64,000 nucleotides of DNA from Candidatus Acidulodesulfobacterium acidiphilum (GCA_008534395.1 SHMQ01000001.1:124001-188000), one strand, 5' to 3'. Counted from the first letter of the stretch, positions 18,225-27,355 are shown. Notes: generated from the sequence alone by a model not told the origin. Made by a program: numbers and translations.

Positions 18225-19574
18225 TCATCCTAATAAATGCGGGAATACCACCGTTAAACCATACAAGAAGTTCATTATTATTAAAAATCCGACTATTGTA
18301 AACGCCGATATATTCTGCCATGGTTTATTTATATGCACGCCCATTATCTCCTTATCGTTTAAAAGCAAAAGCAAAAACATCATGGCCGCAGGCATAAAAA
18401 TAGTAGCAACTACCTGGACTGTTAAGTTTAAAAAACCTAAAGGCGCATTCGGTATTAAAACTATACTTCCTGCGATCAAAAGGCTTATTATACCGGGAAG
18501 ATAAAATTTCCAGCCTTGAAGCGGCGGCATATTGATGCTTTTAGGCCAGCCGAAAGCTTCCCCCATAGCCCAGGAAGTGCTTGCGGATATTGCTATAGCT
18601 GCTATAAGACCGGCCTCTACTAATCCAAGAGCAAAAAGTCTCATAGCAAGAGGTCCCATTTTTGAAGAGATTGCCGAAAGAATGGTTTGTATGTCTAAAT
18701 TAGGCGTATTAGTCATACCGTAAACGGTTCCCGCCGTAATAAGTATAATGGCTATAGCGACTATTACCATAAATACGGAACCTATAAACGTGTCTAACTG
18801 TCCGTCCCTTATATCTTTGACCGTAAGGCCTTTATCTACTACGGAAGACTGCTGGAAAAAAAGCATCCATGGAGCTATAGTAGTGCCTAAGTTTGCAAGA
18901 ACTACATATATAAAAAGCGAGGTAACGCCTCCGGGTATATGCCATGTTCCAAAACTTCTCGCAACCGCTCCCCAGTGCAAATGAGGAACAAAAAAAACTA
19001 AGGGAACGAATATAAGGTTAAACGCTGCTATACTTAAACTAATCCACTCCCATGCCCAATAACGTAAAAAAAGCTGAATGGAAGCTATAATAATAACGGC
19101 CGCTGCCGAAGAAATAAGCGGCGGAACTCCAAAAACGCGCATACCTATAGTTATGCCTATAAACTCCGTTATCAGCGTCAATACGTTTGCTATGATAAGG
19201 TCTATTAAAGAAAAAGCCCCCCAGAACTTTCCGTATCTTTTCCATATCATTTCGGCATGCCCTCTGTGAGTTACGGCACCCAGCCTAACGGTCATCTCCT
19301 GTACAATATAAGCTACCGGCAGCATTATTATCATAAACGGAATAAAAAAACCTATTCCGAATATTGAACCGGTCTGAGCATAAGTCATAACGCCGCCGGC
19401 ATCGTTGTCGGCGATCATAACGAGTATTCCTGGACCGATAAGCGCCATTAAAAGGCACAAACGGGAAAAATACCCGTATTTTTGCCTCATAAGATGGATT
19501 TTAAGCCTGTCTGCCGCTCTAAGTTTAATATCTACAGGAAGATTGTCGAGTTTTTCTTTGTAAATATCTTTCAT
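18225..19574 (-). CDS. Nramp/SLC11-like divalent metal transporter with altered metal site
   Basis: Integral membrane protein of 449 residues with about 11 helices. The TM1 region GPGILVMIADNDAGG aligns with the Nramp motif ending DPGN, giving DAGG here (Asp58 kept, Pro and Asn lost). The TM6 region GTTIAPWMLFFQQS aligns with the segment containing MPH, giving APW, so the methionine that selects soft transition metals is replaced by alanine. Loss of this Met is a feature of Nramp-related Mg2+ transporters, so Mg2+ or another hard ion is a better guess than Mn/Fe. AAGAAGGAG precedes the start. A short leader ORF and a sigma70-like promoter lie upstream. Confidence 0.82.
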   Translation of the reverse strand: MKDIYKEKLDNLPVDIKLRAADRLKIHLMRQKYGYFSRLCLLMALIGPGILVMIADNDAGGVMTYAQTGSIFGIGFFIPFMIIMLPVAYIVQEMTVRLGAVTHRGHAEMIWKRYGKFWGAFSLIDLIIANVLTLITEFIGITIGMRVFGVPPLISSAAAVIIIASIQLFLRYWAWEWISLSIAAFNLIFVPLVFFVPHLHWGAVARSFGTWHIPGGVTSLFIYVVLANLGTTIAPWMLFFQQSSVVDKGLTVKDIRDGQLDTFIGSVFMVIVAIAIILITAGTVYGMTNTPNLDIQTILSAISSKMGPLAMRLFALGLVEAGLIAAIAISASTSWAMGEAFGWPKSINMPPLQGWKFYLPGIISLLIAGSIVLIPNAPLGFLNLTVQVVATIFMPAAMMFLLLLLNDKEIMGVHINKPWQNISAFTIVGFLIIMNFLYGLTVVFPHLLG

Positions 19575-19644
19575 ATTTAGTCTCCTTCTTAATAAACAGC
19601 TTTAACCGTTCATTAGAAAGAGAGAAATATTAAGATAACAAAGT

Positions 19645-19758
19645 TTATAAAGGAAAGTTAAAATTAAATAAACACTCTAAAGCCAATGAAGTATTAAAGC
19701 CATTATCGATTTTTTTTGAATTTAAACAATAATCGCTACTGTCGGGCTCACTTCGCAT
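19645..19758 (-). CDS. 37-residue leader ORF upstream of the Nramp-like gene
   Basis: An ATG at 19758 has the strongest ribosome-binding site in the neighbourhood: AGGAGG, six bases before the start. It opens a 38-codon frame ending in TAA, 70 bp before the transporter start. The peptide begins MRSEPDSSDYC and ends NFNFPL; it has two cysteines and no membrane helix. I know no homologue. It may be a regulatory leader peptide controlling the metal transporter by translation-coupled attenuation, a common arrangement for Mg2+ and Mn2+ transporters. It could also be chance, but the RBS strength and position argue against that. Confidence 0.5.
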   Translation of the reverse strand: MRSEPDSSDYCLNSKKIDNGFNTSLALECLFNFNFPL

Positions 19759-19807
19759 AAACAGCCTCCTGTGTTTAATTAACTTATTTTTTACATAATA
19801 TAAGATA

Positions 19808-19836
19808 AGTATGCTATTTTAAAAAAAATATGTCAA
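19808..19836 (-). promoter_or_regulatory. sigma70-like promoter for leader ORF and Nramp-like gene
   Basis: On the minus strand a consensus -35 TTGACA (19831-19836) is followed after exactly 17 bp by CATACT (19808-19813), four of six matches to the -10 consensus. The -10 lies about 50 bp before the leader ORF start. Confidence 0.55.
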
Positions 19837-19862
19837 GAAAAAAATATTATAAAAATGCTTTA

Positions 19863-19878
19863 TGTTTCATGTGAAACA
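19863..19878. promoter_or_regulatory. parS-like centromere site beside mnmG
   Basis: TGTTTCATGTGAAACA differs from the palindromic ParB site TGTTTCACGTGAAACA at one central base. It lies 23 bp beyond the mnmG stop and about 6 kb from the proposed origin, where parS sites and the parAB genes usually cluster. parA and parB themselves are not in the window. Confidence 0.75.
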
Positions 19879-19900
19879 TATTTAATTTTTTAATTTAATT

Positions 19901-21706
19901 TTATTTTCGGCATCTCATTAATAAAATACCGACCGCCGCGGGAGTTATACCTGAAATCCTGCTTGCTTCCGAAATAGTTTTGGGACGTATTTTATTTAGT
20001 TTTTCAACTACTTCTATGGACAATCCAGGAATAGAATTAAAATCCATACCGCTTTCAATCTTAAAATCGTCAAATTTTTTTAACCTGCCTATCTCTTCTT
20101 TCTGTCTTGAAATATAACCCTCGTATTTGACAAAAAGCTCTACTCTGTTCATTATATCTTTGCTAAATTTATTTAGTTCTTCGTTTAATTGCGGAGCGAT
20201 ACTTTCCAAATAAATGTCCGGACGTTTCAAGAGGTCGTAATACTTTCCTTTTTCGTAAGTCTTTAAAAATGAAAGTAGTTTGTTAAAACCGTCTAATCGT
20301 TCTTTGTATATAAAATATCTTTCGTCGTCTAAAAGGCCGGCTTTTTTACCGAATTCACACAGCCTGAAATCCGCATTGTCTTCCCTTAAAAGCAGTCTGT
20401 ATTCGGCGCGAGACGTAAACATTCTGTATGGTTCTGAAGTGCCGAGAGTTATTAAATCGTCTATCAAAACGCCTATATATGCCTCATCCCTTCTTAATAT
20501 TAAAGGTTCTTCTCCTTTTATCTTTAAAGCGGCGTTAATTCCGGCAACTATACCCTGAACTGCAGCTTCTTCGTAACCTGATGTTCCGTTAATCTGCCCC
20601 GCCAAAAAAAGTCCTTCTATTTTTTTAGTTTCCAAAGAATAATTAAGTTGGGTAGGTAAAATATAATCGTATTCTATTGCATAACCTGGCCTCATTATTT
20701 TTACGTTTCCAAGCCCGTTTATAGTCCTTAAGAATTTAAGTTGGGTATCTAAAGGCAGGCTGGTGGAAAGTCCGTTAGGATAATATTCTACCGAGTCAAG
20801 ACTCTCTCTTTCCAAAAATATCTGGTGCCTTTCTTTGTCTTTAAACCTGACTACTTTATCTTCTATGGAAGGGCAGTATCTGGGGCCAATTCCTTTAATA
20901 ACGCCGCAATATAAAGGAGACTTATCCAAGTCTTTTAAAATTGCGTCGTGCGTATTTTTGTTCGTATATGTAATATAACAGCTTATCTCGTTATTTATCT
21001 TTTTATCCGCTATAGAAAACGGAATAAAATCGTCTTCACCTTTTTGCTCATCAAGCTCTGAAAAATCTATAGTCCTTCCGTCCAATCGCGGCGTAGTTCC
21101 CGTTTTAAGTCTTCCGAGTTCAAGACCGCTTTCAATCAAACTCAAAGAAAGTTTATTAGAAGCAAAATCGCCTGCCCTTCCGGCATTATAGTTAAAAAGA
21201 CCGATATGCACCAGACCCCTTAAAAAAGTTCCTGTCGTTAAAATGACGGCATCGGCAAACAGTTGTTCCCCCGTCCATAAAACTATTCCTAATACTTTTG
21301 CATTTTTTACGATAAGCGAATCAACCATAGACTGAATAATCGTAAGGTTTTGTTCAGATTCCAAAGCCTTTTTCATATAGGTTTTATATCTAAACATATC
21401 CGCCTGAGCACGCGACGACCTGACCGCCGGACCTTTTTTCGTATTAAGGGTTCTAAACTGAATTCCTGTTTTATCTGTAGCTTTACCCATCTCGCCGCCG
21501 AGAGCGTCGATTTCGCGCACTAGATGCCCCTTTGCAAGCCCTCCGATAGCAGGATTGCAAGACATCTGCCCGATGTTGTCCAAATTAATCGTAACAACGG
21601 CAACGTTCAGACCCATCCTTGCCGAAGCAAGGGAAGCCTCTATGCCTGCATGCCCCGCTCCTACAACTATTACGTCAAAACTATTCATACTATTTTTATT
21701 TTCCAT
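19901..21706 (-). CDS. mnmG: tRNA uridine-5-carboxymethylaminomethyl modification enzyme MnmG
   Basis: FAD-dependent partner of MnmE that installs the carboxymethylaminomethyl group on U34 of certain tRNAs. The N-terminal FAD motif is GAGHAGIEASLASARMG, followed by the family signature GGLAKGHLVREIDALGG. A second signature, GIGPRYCPSIEDKVVRF, and RMFTSRAEYRLLLREDNAD are further diagnostic blocks. The 601 residues are normal or slightly short for the family. It lies downstream of mnmE in the standard origin-left order, separated by 98 bp holding a long hairpin. Usually parAB follow; here a parS-like site and an unrelated gene follow instead. Confidence 0.96.
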   Translation of the reverse strand: MENKNSMNSFDVIVVGAGHAGIEASLASARMGLNVAVVTINLDNIGQMSCNPAIGGLAKGHLVREIDALGGEMGKATDKTGIQFRTLNTKKGPAVRSSRAQADMFRYKTYMKKALESEQNLTIIQSMVDSLIVKNAKVLGIVLWTGEQLFADAVILTTGTFLRGLVHIGLFNYNAGRAGDFASNKLSLSLIESGLELGRLKTGTTPRLDGRTIDFSELDEQKGEDDFIPFSIADKKINNEISCYITYTNKNTHDAILKDLDKSPLYCGVIKGIGPRYCPSIEDKVVRFKDKERHQIFLERESLDSVEYYPNGLSTSLPLDTQLKFLRTINGLGNVKIMRPGYAIEYDYILPTQLNYSLETKKIEGLFLAGQINGTSGYEEAAVQGIVAGINAALKIKGEEPLILRRDEAYIGVLIDDLITLGTSEPYRMFTSRAEYRLLLREDNADFRLCEFGKKAGLLDDERYFIYKERLDGFNKLLSFLKTYEKGKYYDLLKRPDIYLESIAPQLNEELNKFSKDIMNRVELFVKYEGYISRQKEEIGRLKKFDDFKIESGMDFNSIPGLSIEVVEKLNKIRPKTISEASRISGITPAAVGILLMRCRK

Positions 21707-21748
21707 AGTCGGAATTATAATTCAAAATTATATGTTTTAAAGTTTTCA

Positions 21749-21787
21749 TTTATCGTTTCTATATTATTATAATATAGAAACGATAAA
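21749..21787. repeat. perfect 17-bp hairpin between mnmE and mnmG
   Basis: Arms TTTATCGTTTCTATATT and its exact complement flank a 5-base loop (ATTAT). The plus-strand side is followed by a T-run, the minus-strand (transcribed) side is not. It may be an operator or an mRNA processing/stability hairpin within the mnmE-mnmG transcript rather than a terminator. Confidence 0.6.
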
Positions 21788-21804
21788 TTTTTAACGGCCG
21801 GTTT

Positions 21805-23208
21805 TTATTTGCCGATGCAAAATTCTTTGAAAAGCACGTCTAAAACGTCTTCGTTGGTTACGCTGCCGATTATCTCATCAAGAGATTTAATGCCGTCTCT
21901 TAAATCTATCGATACCAGTTCTAAAGGAGAACCTTCTTTAAATTTTTCTTTTGCTCTTTCTAAAAAATTTAAAGATTTTAAAAGCAAGTTTTTCTGCCTG
22001 ATAGTCGTAATACCGACGTCGTCTTTAACGCCGCTTTCAGACTTTATGATAATATCATACAGAGCCGTTTTCATCGACTCAAAACCTTCACCGGTCTTGG
22101 CGCTTATAAAAACAGGATTATTAGTAAACTTAAATTCCTTAATAATTTTATTTTCTACCGTTTTTAAGTTTTTAACAACTAAGGTATCTAATTTATTAAC
22201 TACGGGAACAACGTTTTCTTTTTCTTCCAATATTTCCTTTAAAATTTCATTCTCCGTTAAATCGTTAACGTCGAAAACATATAAAACGGCATCGGCATTT
22301 TTAATCTGGCTGTAGCTGACTTTTATTCCCTCATATTCTATCTCATTCTCCGTTTCCCTTAATCCGGCAGTGTCTATAATTTTAACGGGTTTATTGGATA
22401 AAAAAAGATTTTCTTCGATATAATCCCTCGTAGTACCGGGAATATCCGAAACTATGGCTCTATTTTTATCTAAAAGTTTGTTTAATATACTAGACTTTCC
22501 TACATTGGGCTGTCCGGCTATTACTATGCTGAAACCTCTCTTGTTTAGCTCGTAATTCTCGTAAGATTCTATAAGCTCCAAGATTAATTCCGCCGACTCC
22601 TCTGCTTTTTTTAGAAAATCGGCATTAATATTTTCAAATTCCTCCTCCGGAAAATCTATCAACGCTTCAACGGAAGCAAGCATATAAAGATAATCTTCTT
22701 TAATTTTTTCAATTTTTTTTTCTAATAATCCGCTGAGTTCGTTGTTTGCGATAACTAAGGTTTTTAAAGAATTAGCTTTGATTATTTCCAGAATAGCTTC
22801 TGCTTTTACAAGGCTAATTTTATTGTTCAGATAGGCTCTTTTGGTAAATTCTCCGTTATATGCAAGCCTTGCGCCCGATTTTAATATTATTTCCAGTATA
22901 TATTTGGTGTTAAATACTCCGCCGTGAGGATATATTTCAAACATATCTTCTCCGGTATACGAATTCGGACCTTTTATAAAAACGCATGCCGCTTCGTCGA
23001 CAAAAGATTCGGTTTGAAAATCGAAAATGCGTCCTATATATAAAAAACGGGATTTTATATCGGATAAATCTTTGCGGTAAGGCCTGAAAATTTTTTTAAG
23101 TATATGCAGGCAGTCTGCGCCGGATGCCCTGATAATGCTGATTGCTCCTTCGCCTGAAGGAGAAGAAATAGCGCAAATAGTATCTATTTCATTTTTTAAA
23201 AAAGACAT
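21805..23208 (-). CDS. mnmE: tRNA modification GTPase MnmE
   Basis: GTPase that works with MnmG on U34 of tRNAs. The N-terminal tetrahydrofolate-binding domain includes DTICAISSPSGEGAISIIRASG and the PNSYTGEDMFEIYPHGG block. The G domain has GQPNVGKSS (G1), GTTRDY (G2/switch), DTAGLRE (G3) and NKLD (G4), embedded in helical segments. The protein ends in CIGK, the conserved C-terminal cysteine motif. At 467 residues it is full length. It starts 18 bp after the yidC stop, so it lies in the same leftward run of origin genes. Confidence 0.96.
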   Translation of the reverse strand: MSFLKNEIDTICAISSPSGEGAISIIRASGADCLHILKKIFRPYRKDLSDIKSRFLYIGRIFDFQTESFVDEAACVFIKGPNSYTGEDMFEIYPHGGVFNTKYILEIILKSGARLAYNGEFTKRAYLNNKISLVKAEAILEIIKANSLKTLVIANNELSGLLEKKIEKIKEDYLYMLASVEALIDFPEEEFENINADFLKKAEESAELILELIESYENYELNKRGFSIVIAGQPNVGKSSILNKLLDKNRAIVSDIPGTTRDYIEENLFLSNKPVKIIDTAGLRETENEIEYEGIKVSYSQIKNADAVLYVFDVNDLTENEILKEILEEKENVVPVVNKLDTLVVKNLKTVENKIIKEFKFTNNPVFISAKTGEGFESMKTALYDIIIKSESGVKDDVGITTIRQKNLLLKSLNFLERAKEKFKEGSPLELVSIDLRDGIKSLDEIIGSVTNEDVLDVLFKEFCIGK

Positions 23209-23226
23209 GACGCAGTAAAAATAAGG

Positions 23227-24795
23227 TTAAGCAAATTTTTTATTTATAATATACTGCTGGACAATGGTTAAAATATTATTGACAGTCCAGTATAAAAGAA
23301 GACCTGCGGGAAAATGAATAAAAATGAACGTAAAAACAATAGGAAGTATAAGCATAATTTTAGCCTGGGCGGGGTCGCCAACCATAGGATTCATTTTTTG
23401 CGAAATCAGCATGGATATGCCCATTAATATAGGCAGGATATAATAAGGATCCTGAACGGATAGATTATGTATCCAGAATATAAAAGGTGCGTTTCTGAGC
23501 TGTATCGATATTAAAAGCGCTTCATACAAACCGTAAAAAACAGGAATTTGCAACAGCATAGGAAGACATCCGCCGAAAGGATTTACCTTGCTTTCTTTAT
23601 AAAGTTCCATAATTTTTTTGTTTAATTCGGCTTTGTTGTCTTTGTATTTCTCGCGCAGTTCGTTAATCTTAGGCGTTAATTTCTGCATCTGCTTCATAGA
23701 TTTAAAACCTGTATAGGTAAGCGGATAAAACACTAACCTTATTACTAAAACGAGAAGTATAATAGCAACTCCATAATTATGAACATATGCGTAGAAAAAT
23801 TCAAGTATATGAAGTAATATTATTGAAAAAAAGCCGAAAAAGCCGAAGTTTAAAGTTGAGCTAAGGTTATGCTTCAAGGGGTTTAACAGGGATAATTTTT
23901 TCGGTCCGCCGTAAAATTTTAAAGACGTTTCTACTGTTTTACCGGAAGCTGCATGCAACGTTTTAGGAATTATAAAAGAAATTATATTACCTTTCTTTTC
24001 TGCAGTTATGCTAAGTCCTGGCGATAATACCGAAAGCAAAAAATATTTAGAGTTAAAACCGGCAAAAGAAATATCCCCCGTAAACTTTTCTTTATTAGTA
24101 ATAGACGGGGTTTGAAAGTTTTTATTAATATAAACCGCAGTAGCAAAATTAACAAAATTTGGGCTTTTCGACGAAGCCGGCTTTAAACCCGCAGACAAAA
24201 TAAACCTGCCCTTAAGATTATACGGTTTATTGCTGATATTTTTAATATAAACCGTCGCCGTCAAAAGATACTTATGTTCGTAAAATTTATATTCCTTAGT
24301 CAGTATGACCTTGCCGTTTATATTATAGACAAACTTTACAGAATCTTTTTTCCTTATTATATTGACTAATTTTATTGGAACGTTTTGATTTTTTGGTACA
24401 AAGTTAATTACTTCCGGAATATTTTTAGAATTGGCAAGATTAACCTTATTTTTATAATTTTTTTCGGTGTAAGAATAATTTAAAAGATTTAAAGAATCTA
24501 TTGCTCCCGTATATTTATTAAACTTTACATAAATATTCTTTCCCTTATAGGATAGGGTTTTTAGGCTTTTAAGCGAATTTGATATAGAAATTAATTTTTT
24601 TATTTTTTTTTGTTTAAGAGGAATAATTTTTTTCAAATTTTTAACGCTTTCTTTGCGTTTTAAATTTGAAACTTTAGTTAATGCGGTCGTTTGTTTATTT
24701 ACTACCGGCGCTTTTTGCCCGTGAGGCATAAAATAGCCCCATGCTATTATTAAGATTACCGATAATATTGAAGCTATAATTATTCTCTTTTCCAA
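23227..24795 (-). CDS. yidC: membrane protein insertase YidC
   Basis: Inserts and folds inner-membrane proteins. An N-terminal anchor helix (about residues 5-23) is followed by a large basic, Lys- and Asn-rich periplasmic domain (to about 315), typical of Gram-negative YidC. The conserved insertase core then follows with five helices, including the block NPFGGCLPMLLQIPVFYGLYEAL and the final helix before LTIVQQYIINKKFA. Length 522 fits Gram-negative proteins. The unusual abundance of lysines in the first 100 residues matches the AT-rich genome. It follows yidD by 71 bp in the usual rpmH-rnpA-yidD-yidC order. Confidence 0.95.
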   Translation of the reverse strand: MEKRIIIASILSVILIIAWGYFMPHGQKAPVVNKQTTALTKVSNLKRKESVKNLKKIIPLKQKKIKKLISISNSLKSLKTLSYKGKNIYVKFNKYTGAIDSLNLLNYSYTEKNYKNKVNLANSKNIPEVINFVPKNQNVPIKLVNIIRKKDSVKFVYNINGKVILTKEYKFYEHKYLLTATVYIKNISNKPYNLKGRFILSAGLKPASSKSPNFVNFATAVYINKNFQTPSITNKEKFTGDISFAGFNSKYFLLSVLSPGLSITAEKKGNIISFIIPKTLHAASGKTVETSLKFYGGPKKLSLLNPLKHNLSSTLNFGFFGFFSIILLHILEFFYAYVHNYGVAIILLVLVIRLVFYPLTYTGFKSMKQMQKLTPKINELREKYKDNKAELNKKIMELYKESKVNPFGGCLPMLLQIPVFYGLYEALLISIQLRNAPFIFWIHNLSVQDPYYILPILMGISMLISQKMNPMVGDPAQAKIMLILPIVFTFIFIHFPAGLLLYWTVNNILTIVQQYIINKKFA

Positions 24796-24866
24796 AAAAA
24801 CTCCTTTACAGTATATAAAATTTAAATCAAATTGCTTAACAAATAATTCTGATGCGGCAGTATATT

Positions 24867-25097
24867 TTAATGTGCATGCTTATCGACAGGGTCGTATCCG
24901 CCCTTAGACAAAGGATTACATCTGATAATCCTGTATATAGATAAAAAAAAAGCTTTAAAAAAACCGAAAGTTTGAAAACATTCTACGGCATATTCGGAGC
25001 AAGTAGGGTAAAATCTGCAGCTTTGTGGCAATAATGGAGATATAAACTTTCTGTAAAAATTTATTAGTACGATAAAAAATTTATTTAAAATTTTCAT
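24867..25097 (-). CDS. yidD: membrane protein insertion efficiency factor YidD
   Basis: Small, 76-residue membrane-associated protein that assists YidC-dependent insertion. The family block [22 protein letters not shown], with its conserved cysteines, and [16 protein letters not shown] are present. The start overlaps the end of rnpA by 17 bp, a typical coupled arrangement. Ends with a short His-containing tail. Confidence 0.94.
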   Translation of the reverse strand: MKILNKFFIVLINFYRKFISPLLPQSCRFYPTCSEYAVECFQTFGFFKAFFLSIYRIIRCNPLSKGGYDPVDKHAH

Positions 25098-25419
25098 TTT
25101 GTATTAAAAATTCAAGCTCTTTTAACAGATGAATTTTAGAAGGAGGAATTTTGACTAATAATACTGCGCAATCTATTTTTCTAAGATTATACTGATTTAG
25201 TCTTATAAATTCTTTTATGATTCTTTTAAACTTATTTCTTTTAACAGAATTAAGGAGCTTTCTTTTAAACGTAATTAAAAATTTGAAACTATCTGACTTA
25301 ACATAATAAATTACCGAAATTTTTTGCGGTTTTTTAAGTCCTTGTTTGAAAATATAATTTATTTTGCTTTTATCATTTAGTTTAATGTCTTCATTTAATT
25401 TAAATTTTTTTTCAGACAT
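25081..25419 (-). CDS. rnpA: ribonuclease P protein component
   Basis: Protein subunit of RNase P, which trims the 5' leaders of tRNA precursors. The 112-residue basic protein has the family arrangement: an N-terminal [22 protein letters not shown] region, a beta strand with VIYYVKSD, and the RNA-binding helix [21 protein letters not shown], equivalent to the RNR motif (here with the basic block KRNKFKR). It lies between rpmH and yidD, which supports the call. The RNR motif is divergent. Confidence 0.92.
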   Translation of the reverse strand: MSEKKFKLNEDIKLNDKSKINYIFKQGLKKPQKISVIYYVKSDSFKFLITFKRKLLNSVKRNKFKRIIKEFIRLNQYNLRKIDCAVLLVKIPPSKIHLLKELEFLIQNENFK

Positions 25420-25445
25420 TATTATATAAAGCTTAAAATAAAAAA

Positions 25446-25595
25446 CTACTTAGAGCTTATTACTGGAACAAGTATTTTCCTGCCTTTTCTTCTGCGCCTC
25501 GATAAAACCAATCTTCCGTTTTTAGTGCTCATCCTGCTTAAAAATCCGTGCGTTCTTTTTCTTTTTAATTTACTTGGTTGAAAAGTTCTTTTCAT
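25446..25595 (-). CDS. rpmH: 50S ribosomal protein L34
   Basis: A 49-residue highly basic protein starting [18 protein letters not shown], followed by [20 protein letters not shown], which is the universal L34 pattern; it has a slightly extended C-terminal tail (ILVPVISSK). It is the first gene of the leftward origin-side operon, with a consensus promoter 55 bp upstream and 26 bp before rnpA. Confidence 0.97.
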   Translation of the reverse strand: MKRTFQPSKLKRKRTHGFLSRMSTKNGRLVLSRRRRKGRKILVPVISSK

Positions 25596-25650
25596 AACTA
25601 TTGCTCCGTTTTATTTATTAATAATAAAATTTTTTATGAGATAAATTTTA

Positions 25651-25679
25651 ATTAAAACAAATAATAATACTAATGTCAA
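25651..25679 (-). promoter_or_regulatory. promoter of the rpmH-rnpA operon
   Basis: Minus strand TTGACA (25674-25679), a 17-bp spacer, then TTTAAT (25651-25656). Both hexamers are near consensus and the position suits an rpmH transcript with a leader of about 50 bases. Confidence 0.65.
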
Positions 25680-25963
25680 GCAGTTTTTATTTTTAATTTA
25701 TTTCTCAACATGAGGTAACAAAAGGCTATAAGTGATATTAAAATATTTAATGCATTGATTTTATAAGAAAAAAATTATTGAAATATAATTGAAATATATT
25801 TTAAAATTTGATAATGTTGATTTGTTAAATTTTATACTGAAAATATTTCCAATAAAAATTAAAAAATAAAGCTCTATTCATCTCTAAATTAATAGTATAA
25901 GTTATTGTAATTAAAGATATATTTGAGTTATCAACAACTGTTGATAACATTGTTTAATTTATT
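25680..25963. other. putative chromosomal replication origin (oriC)
   Basis: This AT-rich gap separates leftward rpmH from rightward dnaA, the classic origin location. It ends in two perfect 9-mers in inverted orientation, TTATCAACA (25928-25936) and TGTTGATAA (25939-25947), that are one base from the E. coli DnaA box TTATCCACA. Together they form a 22-bp palindrome with a 2-base centre, 16 bp before the dnaA start. Long A/T runs between 25740 and 25900 could serve as the unwinding element. Few other good boxes are visible, so the origin may also use the dnaA-dnaN gap. Confidence 0.65.
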
Positions 25964-27355
25964 ATGGATAAAATAGAACCTCTATTAAACGAATTAAAAA
26001 AAGAAATAGGCGACAGCAATTTTAATATATGGTTTAATCCTGCCGATATATCTTTAAACGACAATACGCTTATATTTTCCGTGCCGAATAAATTCTTTAA
26101 GGATATTATTAACGAATCTTACCGTGAAATTATTGTAAATATATGGAAAAATTTGAACAACACGGAAGATCTTAATATGATTTATAATATTAACGAAGCT
26201 TCCGAAAATAATTTCATAGTTAAAAACAATACCAACATAGAGGATAATATAAATATAAATTTATCTCCGGTAAATTTAAAAAATGAAGTTAAAGAAAAAA
26301 CTACGGAAAAAGAAAACAAAAAAAGTTTAAAAAAGGAATATCTTAATATAAACGAAAAATATACATTTGAAAATTTCGTAATAGGTTCGGGAAACCAGTT
26401 TGCTCATGCGGCAAGCGTCGCCGTAGCCAATCTGCCAGGACAGACTTATAATCCAATGTTTATATACAGCGACGTTGGACTTGGAAAAACACATTTGCTT
26501 AACGCTATAGCCAATAAAATAATAAAAGAAAAAAATTTAAACGTTTATCTAGTATCTTCCGAAAAATTTACCAATGAAATGATTACATCCATTAGGGACG
26601 ATAAGATGGTAGATTTTAGAAACAGATATAGAAACGTAGATGTTTTACTTATAGATGATATACAGTTTATAGCCGGTAAAGAAAGAACTCAGGAAGAATT
26701 CTTTTATACTTTTAACGCACTGTATGAAAACCAAAAACAGATAGTGGTTTCAAGCGATAAAATACCTAAAGATATCGTAAGTTTAGAAGAAAGAATAAGG
26801 TCTAGATTTGAATGGGGGTTAATAGCGGACATTCAGCCTCCTGATTTTGAAACAAGGGTTGCAATCCTTAAAAAGAAAGCTATTTTAAACAATATAAATT
26901 TTCCGGACGAAGTTATAAATCTTTTAGCCAATAAAATTAATTCTAATATAAGAGAATTAGAAGGGGCTATGATTAAAATATCTGCATATTCTTCTTTTAC
27001 CGGAAGACCAATAGATATCGATCTTGCAATTGAGGCTACTTCTAATTTATTAAAAGAAAACGAGAAAGTTATTACTGCAGAAAACGTTATAAAATCAGTA
27101 TGCAATTATTTTAATATTAAAATAGCCGATATTAAATCAAATAAAAAATTAAAAGAATTCGTCGAACCGCGTCAAATCGCCATGTATTTAATAAGAACTT
27201 ATACCGAACTGTCTTTTCCAGAAATAGGCGATAAATTCGGAGGAAAAGATCATTCTTCTATAATTTATGCGGTTAATAAAGTAAAAAAGAATCTTAAAAA
27301 TAATGAAGGATTAGAAAAAACTTTAAATAATATTATTAAAATAATTAAAAAGTAA
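25964..27355 (+). CDS. dnaA: chromosomal replication initiator DnaA
   Basis: AAA+ protein that binds DnaA boxes and melts the origin. N-terminal domain I (residues 1-80), a Lys/Asn/Glu-rich linker (about 85-130), then the AAA+ core with Walker A DVGLGKTH around 170-177 and Walker B VLLIDDIQF. The C-terminal DNA-binding domain has the signature GGKDHSSIIYAVNKV. At 463 residues it is normal. The start was chosen at the ATG 16 bp after the inverted DnaA boxes, which suggests autoregulation. dnaN and gyrB follow in the same direction. Confidence 0.97.
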   Translation: MDKIEPLLNELKKEIGDSNFNIWFNPADISLNDNTLIFSVPNKFFKDIINESYREIIVNIWKNLNNTEDLNMIYNINEASENNFIVKNNTNIEDNININLSPVNLKNEVKEKTTEKENKKSLKKEYLNINEKYTFENFVIGSGNQFAHAASVAVANLPGQTYNPMFIYSDVGLGKTHLLNAIANKIIKEKNLNVYLVSSEKFTNEMITSIRDDKMVDFRNRYRNVDVLLIDDIQFIAGKERTQEEFFYTFNALYENQKQIVVSSDKIPKDIVSLEERIRSRFEWGLIADIQPPDFETRVAILKKKAILNNINFPDEVINLLANKINSNIRELEGAMIKISAYSSFTGRPIDIDLAIEATSNLLKENEKVITAENVIKSVCNYFNIKIADIKSNKKLKEFVEPRQIAMYLIRTYTELSFPEIGDKFGGKDHSSIIYAVNKVKKNLKNNEGLEKTLNNIIKIIKK

